Origin: an uncultured Dehalococcoidia bacterium
GTDB lineage: Bacteria; Chloroflexota; Dehalococcoidia; Lucifugimonadales; CATOSD01
Length of the DNA stretch: 64,000 nucleotides
Direction: 5' to 3'
NCBI GenBank assembly: GCA_951812395.1
Contig: CATOSD010000001.1
Coordinates: forward strand, 434,001 to 498,000
A program made the position numbers and the translations under genes. The notes under the pieces were generated by a model. That model was not told the origin of the DNA and did no database searches. It worked only from the letters and a program-made list of their open reading frames with translations. Positions 58,075 through 64,000 of this stretch are shown in pieces (position 1 is the stretch's first letter; each line of letters opens with the position of its first letter).

Positions 58075-59936
58075 CCCAAATCCACCGCCTAACCGCGGCG
58101 GGGGGGGGTGTGGTGGGTTGGCGAGGGTGAATGTGCGTTTTGGGGCCGGTCAGTTGGCGTGGGGAAGGTCGATGCGACGGTCTGGGGGCGTGAGGCGGTT
58201 CCTGAGAGGGTAGTTGGAGGGTTTTGGGCGAGTTTCGGACACGGCGAAGCCGACGACTTCGGGTCAGTCGCCTCGAGTGTGGGTGGATTCCTGAGGAGAA
58301 TCAGGCCCGGAGCGGCGTGTTTGCCAGGGCCTGTATCCTGCGTTGCGCACTCACGAGCAGGTCATGGGTGGGGTGCCCTCTCGCGAGACGGATGGTGAGC
58401 CTCCTTGCGTGTCTGACCACTCGCCCCGCAACGCAGATTACGCCGAAGCGCACCGCTTTCAGACGCTTGCTCACCCACTCTTCCCCCAACACCAGCCGCT
58501 TCATCGCTGAGTTCAGATTGAACGCCAACACCACTATCGCCCACCACGCCGCGTTCGACCCGAACTTCCCCGACGGCAGCCTGCCCCCCGCAAGGTCCTC
58601 CTTCAGCACCGAATGGACCTCCTCCCCTTTGCCGCACCTCTGCCTGTACCACCGGACCAACTCATCCCCAGGCAGCTCTCGGTTCGTCACCATCCCTGTC
58701 ACTTTGTACAATTTGCCATCCCCCATCTCCATAATGGGAACCGACAGCTTCTCCCCATCCATGTCGAACAGCGGCGGGTTCGGCATACGCTCCCTTATCG
58801 CGATGAACCTGTAGTCGGGACTGTTCTTGCTGTATCCCGTCCAACTGGTCACGTAGCACACCTCGGCGTACTGCTGTCTTGTGGCCTCTCGTTGCTCACC
58901 CTCTGTCCTGTACAGGTCGTGCCATCCTTCCTCCTCTACCTCACTCACCGCCGCCCTGAACTCGGCCATCACGTTCACTCCCACACAGAACTCGATCACT
59001 CCGAACCGCTCATCCCGCCCCTCGGCGCAGTACTTCAACAGCTCCTTCTGGTAGCCCGCCGAGTCAGACCTCATCATCACCTTGCTCACCCCTGGGGGCA
59101 GACACTCCAGCGACTCCTTCAACACCCTGAGCTGTTCGTAGCCCGCGTTCACGTTGCCGTCTCTGAACTCGGAGTGCACCACAAGGTCCGCCTCATACCA
59201 GTAGGTGGTCAACGGCTGGTACGCCTTGTGCTTTTTGTAGCAGAAGCACGCCTGCCGCTTGTGCGTCCCTATCAGTGTGGCGTCCATGTCCAATGTCGCT
59301 TCGGTGTGTCCTGAATGGCCTCCCGCGAACCTCACCAGGTCCGCGTTGACCTTCCCAAGCCCTCTCAGCGCGTCGTTGGCCGCCGGTATGAACGCCTTGC
59401 GAGACCGTCTCCTGGCCTCCTCAGCCTCGTCGTGGAAACGGTCCAGATACCTGAACACCGCCGTGGGCGACGGCACAGTGCGGCTACGCTCCTTACGCCA
59501 CCTTCTGAGCTGCGCCCTGCGCTCTGCCCGCCGCACTCCGTGAGTCTCCGCGGTGAGCAGCGCCCTGCCCAGCCCCTCGTCCTTCTCCAGCAGCCGCAGG
59601 TCATCCACCGACTCACCACCGGCCAGGTTGAGCATCACAAGCGCCGTCACATTCTGGGCGTCCGTCCACCCCTGTGTGCCCTCTCTCACTCCCACGTGAC
59701 GGCGCACCGACTGCCCCAGTCGGGCAACAAACGCCAGGTCCAGGTATGCCGGCAACCCCGACAACGCCGTCATACCAGTAGACTCGGTCTCCTCTGCGTA
59801 GTGGAAAGGAAGCGTTGCTTGCTGCATAATAGTCGCACCTCGTTGGTGATGGGTTGTTGTTGATAACTACCATCATAGCCGGCTTTACAGCCGGCTCCAA
59901 CGAGGCCTTCCTTTGCAACTAGGCGGTGGATTTGGG
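58075..59936 (-). mobile_element. IS1380-family insertion sequence, 1,862 bp, complete
   Basis: Both ends carry the terminal inverted repeat CCCAAATCCACCGCCTA (17 of 17 identical; left at 58075, right ending at 59936). A 5-bp target duplication GTTCA flanks it (58070-58074 and 59937-59941). One transposase gene of 508 codons is inside. The left non-coding end has a run of nine G at about 58100-58108. Removing the IS and one GTTCA restores a phd-vapC junction of TAGGTTCATG, so insertion was precise and fairly recent. Confidence 0.95.
58301..59827 (-). CDS. IS1380-type DDE transposase
   Basis: A 508-residue transposase of the IS1380 group. The DDE catalytic core has ATLDMDATLIGTHKRQACFC (first Asp), VMMRSDSAGYQKELLKYCAE (second Asp) and QRCGKGEEVHSVLKEDLAGG (Glu region), then GRLPSGKFGSNAAWWAIVVL, typical of the family. 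It is intact from ATG (GAGGTG upstream) to stop, so it is potentially active. It runs opposite to the phd and vapC genes it separates. Confidence 0.95.
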   Translation of the reverse strand: MQQATLPFHYAEETESTGMTALSGLPAYLDLAFVARLGQSVRRHVGVREGTQGWTDAQNVTALVMLNLAGGESVDDLRLLEKDEGLGRALLTAETHGVRRAERRAQLRRWRKERSRTVPSPTAVFRYLDRFHDEAEEARRRSRKAFIPAANDALRGLGKVNADLVRFAGGHSGHTEATLDMDATLIGTHKRQACFCYKKHKAYQPLTTYWYEADLVVHSEFRDGNVNAGYEQLRVLKESLECLPPGVSKVMMRSDSAGYQKELLKYCAEGRDERFGVIEFCVGVNVMAEFRAAVSEVEEEGWHDLYRTEGEQREATRQQYAEVCYVTSWTGYSKNSPDYRFIAIRERMPNPPLFDMDGEKLSVPIMEMGDGKLYKVTGMVTNRELPGDELVRWYRQRCGKGEEVHSVLKEDLAGGRLPSGKFGSNAAWWAIVVLAFNLNSAMKRLVLGEEWVSKRLKAVRFGVICVAGRVVRHARRLTIRLARGHPTHDLLVSAQRRIQALANTPLRA

Positions 59937-59940
59937 GTTC

Positions 59941-60453
59941 ATGTACCTACTTGACACCAATGTCGTCTCGGAACTGCGCCGGCCCCGTCCCCATGGAGCG
60001 GTTCTGGCATGGTTGCGGCGCGTGCCCGCGGAATCAATGTTCGTGTCCTCCGTGACGATAGGAGAGATTCAGGCGGGTATCGAGATAACGCGTCAGCAGG
60101 ATGAGGCCATGGCGCAAGAGTTTGAGGTCTGGCTGGACCGTGTCCTCGCCTCCTATAGTGTATTGCCGATGGATGCGCCGGAATTCCGGGAGTGGGCACG
60201 GCTGATGCGCGGCCTGTCGGACACTCTGGCGGGCGACGCAATGATAGCGGCGACGGCCAGGCTGCGCAGACTGACGGTGGTCACGCGCAACGTGGGCGAT
60301 TTTGCCCAACTCGGCGTGGGGCTGCTGAACCCGTTCGAGATTGAGGACGCGGTTAGCCCTTGCGCGGCCCCTTGCCGCCGTACACGTCCCTCACGTTGCG
60401 GACGCTTTCGATCCTCGCCTCGGCCTGGCGGTTGGCGGCCTCGGCGGTGGTGA
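59941..60453 (+). CDS. VapC-type PIN-domain ribonuclease toxin, split from its antitoxin by the IS
   Basis: A PIN protein: MYLLDTNVVSELRRPRPHGA (first Asp), VSSVTIGEIQAGIEITRQQD (Glu), LSDTLAGDAMIAATARLRRL (Asp pair) and TVVTRNVGDFAQLGVGLLNP. The natural end is near LLNPFE; the last 33 residues run antisense over the leucine dehydrogenase gene and look like read-through after a lost stop. The ATG at 59941 overlaps the target-site duplication of the IS. Whether it is still expressed depends on a promoter in the IS end. Confidence 0.88.
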   Translation: MYLLDTNVVSELRRPRPHGAVLAWLRRVPAESMFVSSVTIGEIQAGIEITRQQDEAMAQEFEVWLDRVLASYSVLPMDAPEFREWARLMRGLSDTLAGDAMIAATARLRRLTVVTRNVGDFAQLGVGLLNPFEIEDAVSPCAAPCRRTRPSRCGRFRSSPRPGGWRPRRW

Positions 60454-61435
60454 CGCCGTCGGACTTGGCGCGGGCTATGACGTCCGAGATGGTCTGGTAC
60501 ACGCCGGAGGCCATGTCGAGCGCGGCGTCCCGGCCGTAGCCCGCCAGTTCGCAGGCGATCGCGATGACGCCGCCGGAGTTGATGGCGAAGTCGGGGGCGT
60601 AGAGGATTCCGGCGTCCCGCAGCTCCGCGGCGTGGCGGTCTTCGAGTAGCTGGTTGTTGGCGGCCCCGGCGACGATTGGCGCCCTGATCCGCGGAATCGT
60701 GTCGCTGTTGAGCACGCCGCCGAGGGCGCACGGGGAGAACACGTCGCACTCGGCGGCGTAGATGTCGTCCGGGGCGACGATGGTTGCGCCCATTTCGGAC
60801 GCCAGCGCGATCCGGCCCTCGTCGACGTCCGCGGCGATGATGCCGGCGCCGTCCTCGATCAGGTGGCGGGCGAAGTTGGACGCGACCTTGCCGAAGCCCT
60901 GGATGGCCACGGTCCTGCCCTCCAGTGAATCCGAGCCGAACACCTCGGCGCAACACGCCTGGGCGCCCCTGTACAGGCCGTATCCGGTGATGACCTCGGC
61001 GCCGCCAAGGCCGCCCATGGACTCGGGCAGGCCGGCGGCGTAGGGCGTCTCCTTGCGCATGTGGACGATGTCTTCGACAACCGTGCCAACGTCCTCGGTG
61101 GTGAGGAACCTGCCGCCCAGGGTGTTTACGAACCGGCCGTGGGCGCGGAACAGCCCCTCGGACTTTCCGGTGCGCGGGTCGCCGATGATGAGCGCCTTGC
61201 CGCCGCCGAGGTCCAGACCGGCGAGGGCGGACTTGTAGGTCATGGCGCGGGCCAGCCGGAGCACGTCGGTGATCGCCTCCTCCTCGGTGGCGAAGGGCCA
61301 CATGCGGGTGCCGCCGCAGGCGGGGCCGAGGGTGGTGTCGTGGATGCAGATGAGCGCGCGGAGGCCCGACTGCTTGTCGGTGTACATCGCGAGTTGTTCG
61401 TAGTCGTACTCGTCCATGTAGTCGAAGATGTTCAT
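60353..61435 (-). CDS. Leucine/Glu/Phe/Val dehydrogenase family, leucine-dehydrogenase type
   Basis: A 360-residue amino-acid dehydrogenase converting branched-chain amino acids to 2-oxo acids with NAD. Catalytic region MTYKSALAGLDLGGGKALII (active Lys in the GGGK segment) and DVGTVVEDIVHM, then the Rossmann motif TVAIQGFGKVASNFARHLIE. Length and motifs fit leucine dehydrogenase; phenylalanine or valine specificity is not excluded. A GGAGG precedes the ATG. Its end overlaps the vapC read-through by 101 bases. Confidence 0.93.
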   Translation of the reverse strand: MNIFDYMDEYDYEQLAMYTDKQSGLRALICIHDTTLGPACGGTRMWPFATEEEAITDVLRLARAMTYKSALAGLDLGGGKALIIGDPRTGKSEGLFRAHGRFVNTLGGRFLTTEDVGTVVEDIVHMRKETPYAAGLPESMGGLGGAEVITGYGLYRGAQACCAEVFGSDSLEGRTVAIQGFGKVASNFARHLIEDGAGIIAADVDEGRIALASEMGATIVAPDDIYAAECDVFSPCALGGVLNSDTIPRIRAPIVAGAANNQLLEDRHAAELRDAGILYAPDFAINSGGVIAIACELAGYGRDAALDMASGVYQTISDVIARAKSDGVTTAEAANRQAEARIESVRNVRDVYGGKGPRKG

Positions 61436-61500
61436 GGTCGGACCTCCTTAGACGACTAGAGGGCGTTGGGGGCCGAGGTGCGGGTTTGTGTACGCGAAGT

Positions 61501-61750
61501 CAGATCTCAATAGGTCTCAGAGACGGTCTCTCAAGATCGCCGGCCGCCGACGCCCGGCAGTGCCGAACTCTGGGAGCCGACTCCCATTTCTCAATCATCT
61601 GAGGCAATACGAAGGCGAGAATTCTGAGTTGCTCACGGCCCGACATGGCGCCGCGCCTTCTGCTTATCCAAAGCGTTCGGATGCCGCTCGTCTGTAGCAG
61701 GGCCCTGTGCGACGACCGGCGCCAGCGATTCGTCGAGCGGGAACCTGGGG
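61501..61750 (-). pseudogene. Decayed DUF5615-type PIN-like toxin downstream of a DUF433 protein
   Basis: Just after the DUF433 stop the minus strand reads RFPLDESLAPVVAQ, the start of DUF5615 PIN-like toxins, but with Pro for Leu and no start codon. The frame is then lost, and a second open frame (TLWISRRRGAMSGREQLRIL then AFVLPQMIEKWESAPRV) runs to a TGA at 61501-61503. The middle of the protein (some 40 residues) appears deleted. DUF433-DUF5615 pairs are common toxin-antitoxin loci, so this is a dead toxin. The assignment of the second frame is tentative. Confidence 0.4.
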
Positions 61751-62443
61751 CTAGCGCTCTCTGAGAAGAGATTCCCAGTCACAGGCCGCCACCACGTCGC
61801 AATGTGAAACATCGAAGGTACTGGCCACCCAGTGTGGCGAATCACCCGCCTCTACCATTCCCGCGATAGTTCGGGCAGGTATGCGCGTGCCCTTGATGCA
61901 CGGGGCTCCAAATTGGATTTCGGGCATCAGGACTATGCCTGCTGCGGGCTCCCAAGACGTGGCTACGTGCGTATCTTCACTGAACTGGAGGCCGTGAATC
62001 GGAATCAGGTATTCCGTCAGCATCTCGAGGGCCAGTTGACCGCCACGGCTCGCGGATAGCAGGCGGTCAGTCCAATCGACGAAGACCTGACCTTGACCGG
62101 TCCAGAGGTGCTCCGTGGCGAAGGGCCGTTCGGAACCGGTAGTGGTTCGCAAGCATCGCTCGGTACGGTTTATCTCGCGCCAGCCCACATCCGCGGCACG
62201 CAGAGCGGCCACATCTCGCGCCGAGATGAGATCTTCGAAAGCGATAAGTAGTTCCTGACCGGGGAGGGACGCTAGTCCGGGAGATGCGATGCCTCGCCTT
62301 ATCCACCGGATCAGCTTTGCGGAACTCACAGGGTACACCGACAGGCCGTTGGGCGAGGCCCGGAGGTATCGCGCGGCTTCAGGAACGTCGTATATGCCGG
62401 CAAAGGATGGCGAAGTCTCGCAGGCGCTTAAGGCAGTTGTCAC
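61751..62443 (-). CDS. DUF433 antitoxin-like protein with N-terminal HTH
   Basis: 230 residues from a GTG (62441-62443) with GGAGG six bases upstream. The N-terminus (YDVPEAARYLRASPNGLSVY then SAKLIRWIRRGIASPGLASL) looks like a MerR-type DNA-binding helix pair; the C-terminus IQFGAPCIKGTRIPARTIAG with VASTFDVSHCDVVAACDWES is DUF433 (VapB45-like HTH). Long DUF433 proteins of this layout occur upstream of DUF5615 toxins; the toxin here is decayed. Confidence 0.85.
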   Translation of the reverse strand: MTTALSACETSPSFAGIYDVPEAARYLRASPNGLSVYPVSSAKLIRWIRRGIASPGLASLPGQELLIAFEDLISARDVAALRAADVGWREINRTERCLRTTTGSERPFATEHLWTGQGQVFVDWTDRLLSASRGGQLALEMLTEYLIPIHGLQFSEDTHVATSWEPAAGIVLMPEIQFGAPCIKGTRIPARTIAGMVEAGDSPHWVASTFDVSHCDVVAACDWESLLRER

Positions 62444-62566
62444 TTGCCACCTCCTAACCACGCCTTGAATGGCGCTTGCCGCCGAGACAAAGTGCAGCGC
62501 GAATCATCGGAAACGCTGGTCTATTCCACGATAGACCAACGAACCTAAGCGGCGCAAGATGGCGGC

Positions 62567-63559
62567 TCAGCGGCCAGCCGAGTGGCCAAGGAGCGTGGCG
62601 AGGGCGCGGCGGACGAGCGAGGCGGCGAGGCGTACCTTGAAGTGGTTGTCGCGCAGGGGACGGGCGTCGCGGACGGCGAGTTGTCCAATCGCATCCGCGT
62701 TAACGCCGGCGACGGGCGCGCCGCGCAGCGCGTCCTCGGCGGCCGTGGCGCGCCAGGGCGTCGGGGCGACGCCGCCGAGCACCAGCGACGCGCGGTCGAC
62801 GACATCGCCGGCGACGTGCAGGCCGGCGGCGACGCTGGCGAGCGCGAAGTCCTGCGTCCGGCGCTCGCGGGCCTTCAGGTACACGCTGCGGAGGGCCGAG
62901 TCGGGCGTGGGGATGAACACGCTCGTCAGCAGCTCGCCGTTCTCCAGCACCGTCTCGGCCTCGATGTCGCGCTCAGGCCCCGCGAAGAACTTTTCGAGAG
63001 GGAGAGTCCGCGTACCGGCTGGGCCGGTTATGGTGGCGGTGGCGTCGAGGGCGATCAGGACGGGGGCGACGTCTGACGGGTGGACGATGTAGCAGTCCAC
63101 GCCGCCCAGGATGGCGTGGTACTTGCTGCTGCCGTTTACGGCGAAGCAGATAGCGCCGCCCTTCTTGCGGCAGTCGAACAGCGGGCTGCGGTAGTACCAG
63201 CAGCGCGGCCTCTGGCACAGGTTGCCGCCGAGGGTGCCCACGTTGCGAATCTGGGGCGTGGCGACGGAGGCGACGGCCTGCGCGAGCGCGGGGTAGTCGC
63301 GCGCGATGGCGTCGTCGGCCTCCAGCTCGGCGAGCGTGGTCATCGCGCCGATGGCCAGGCCGTCCGGGGAGTGCTCGACGCCGGACATGCCCGGCAGCGA
63401 CGCCAGGCTCACCAGCGTCGCCGGCTCCACGACGCCCTCCTTGATCTCGCCCATCAGGTCGGTGCCGCCCGCGAGCGGCCTGGCGCCGGAGGGGTCGGCC
63501 TCGAGCAGGGAGACGGCGTGGTCGGTAGAGCCGGCGTCCACGAATCGGAAGGGGTTCAC
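62567..63559 (-). CDS. FAD-binding (medium) subunit of a xanthine-dehydrogenase-type molybdoenzyme
   Basis: A 330-residue FAD subunit: LAGGTDLMGEIKEGVVEPAT and TPQIRNVGTLGGNLCQRPRC (FAD-binding) with a CO-dehydrogenase flavoprotein C-domain. A Cys-rich insert, CQRPRCWYYRSPLFDCRKKG then GAICF, resembles the extra Fe-S-binding loop of 4-hydroxybenzoyl-CoA reductase beta subunits. It overlaps the large-subunit stop by 4 bases (GTGA). The small 2Fe-2S subunit is not in view. An aromatic or purine substrate is possible; undetermined. Confidence 0.92.
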   Translation of the reverse strand: MNPFRFVDAGSTDHAVSLLEADPSGARPLAGGTDLMGEIKEGVVEPATLVSLASLPGMSGVEHSPDGLAIGAMTTLAELEADDAIARDYPALAQAVASVATPQIRNVGTLGGNLCQRPRCWYYRSPLFDCRKKGGAICFAVNGSSKYHAILGGVDCYIVHPSDVAPVLIALDATATITGPAGTRTLPLEKFFAGPERDIEAETVLENGELLTSVFIPTPDSALRSVYLKARERRTQDFALASVAAGLHVAGDVVDRASLVLGGVAPTPWRATAAEDALRGAPVAGVNADAIGQLAVRDARPLRDNHFKVRLAASLVRRALATLLGHSAGR

Positions 63560-64000
63560 TCGGTCTCCTTCAGAGTAAGCTCGTTGAGGATGACGTCCGG
63601 GGTGATGGGGAGTTCGCGCACGCGGACGCCGATGGCGTCGTAGATGGCGTTGGCAATGGCGGGGGCGACGCCCACGCTCGGCGGCTCGCCGAGCGCCTTC
63701 GCGCCGAACGGCCCCACGGGGTCCACCACGTCGGCGAAAATGACCTCGATGGGCGGGCTGTCCAGAATCGTGGGGACCTTGTGCTCCAGGAAGCTGGCGT
63801 TCAGCGTGATGCCGTTGCGCGCATCGGTGAGCATCTGCTCGCTCAGGGTGAAGCCGAGCATCTGGGAGACGCCGCCCTCCACCTGGTTGACGGCCATGTT
63901 GGGGTTGAGAATGCGGCCGGAGTCGTGGGCGGCGACGAACCTGAGCACGGTCACGGCGCCGGTGTCGGTGTCCACCTCCACCTCGGCGAAGTGCGCGCCG
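63556..64000 (-). CDS. Molybdopterin-binding (large) subunit of a xanthine-dehydrogenase-type enzyme, C-terminal part
   Basis: The C-terminal 147 residues of a large subunit that runs off the window. Seen: EVDTDTGAVTVLRFVAAHDS, GRILNPNMAVNQVEGGVSQM and LGFTLSEQM, then VDPVGPFGAKALGEPPSVGV with the catalytic Glu in GAKALGEP. It is upstream of, and co-translated with, the FAD subunit. Completeness cannot be judged. Confidence 0.92.
   Translation of the reverse strand, partial: GAHFAEVEVDTDTGAVTVLRFVAAHDSGRILNPNMAVNQVEGGVSQMLGFTLSEQMLTDARNGITLNASFLEHKVPTILDSPPIEVIFADVVDPVGPFGAKALGEPPSVGVAPAIANAIYDAIGVRVRELPITPDVILNELTLKETE

Overview
The window reads as a GC-rich chromosomal stretch from an uncultured bacterium, most likely a Chloroflexota lineage near SAR202/Dehalococcoidia. 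This is inferred from gene content, not a search: RNase Y, dipeptide-type ABC systems with Pro/Thr/Gln-rich lipoprotein linkers, CaiB and enolase-superfamily catabolic genes, an F420-type nitroreductase, Uma2 proteins and many toxin-antitoxin genes. Nothing looks like plasmid or phage backbone. I see no rRNA, tRNA or CRISPR array.

Layout. 1-5.1 kb: the 5' part of rny, a broken PIN toxin locus, a SoxC-like sulfite dehydrogenase with a lipoprotein cytochrome c, and a Uma2 gene. 5.3-9.5 kb: a peptide-type ABC importer (two permeases and a binding protein, no ATPase). 10-17 kb: lipoate ligase, orphan HigA, CaiB CoA-transferase, enoyl-CoA hydratase, alpha/beta hydrolase and a D-aminoacylase-type amidohydrolase. 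17-25 kb: the housekeeping core with dnaA, a candidate oriC (19.74-20.0 kb), obg-nadD-pyrE, a histidine phosphatase, hpt and ylxP. 25-34 kb: HicAB, an ADP-forming acyl-CoA synthetase pair, DUF104-VapC, an exported protein, lepB, a 5'-3' exonuclease and an orphan HicB. 33.5-37.5 kb: an SDR gene and a complete FecBCD/BtuFCD-type importer. 37.5-41.8 kb: a lone 1,310-residue helicase-nuclease bounded by an 89-bp direct repeat of the importer ATPase 3' end. 41.9-46 kb: a second ATPase-less peptide importer. 46-52 kb: an amidohydrolase, an SRPBCC protein, then a decaying stretch with a tiny HTH protein, a broken metalloprotease and a serine protease. 52-64 kb: an enolase-superfamily enzyme, a DUF4143 ATPase, cobQ, a hydrolase, an F420-type reductase, a phd-vapC operon split by an IS1380-like element, leucine dehydrogenase, a DUF433 protein with a decayed partner, and the start of a xanthine-dehydrogenase-type operon.

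How it works together. The stable core (dnaA, oriC, obg, nadD, pyrE, hpt, lepB, rny) is interleaved with scavenging metabolism: peptide import, D-amino-acid and CoA-thioester catabolism, sulfite oxidation, metal-chelate or corrinoid uptake beside cobyrate synthesis. Around these are small accessory modules, many of them broken by short tandem duplications, stop codons or repeats.

The gaps carry several dispersed repeat families: a palindromic CCCCCTCGCAGGGGG-type element (R1) at about eleven places, a TCATTCCGAGCG-type element (R2), a CCCGCGAAAGCGGG-type palindrome (R3), a GGGCGGGTTT-type palindrome (R4) and a roughly 0.5-kb element (L1). Several reading frames end inside these repeats. The strongest lead for an undescribed system is the helicase-nuclease island at 37.5-41.8 kb. 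A smaller parallel at the caiB 3' end (11.5-12.0 kb) also places a defence-type gene between two copies of a gene's 3' end.
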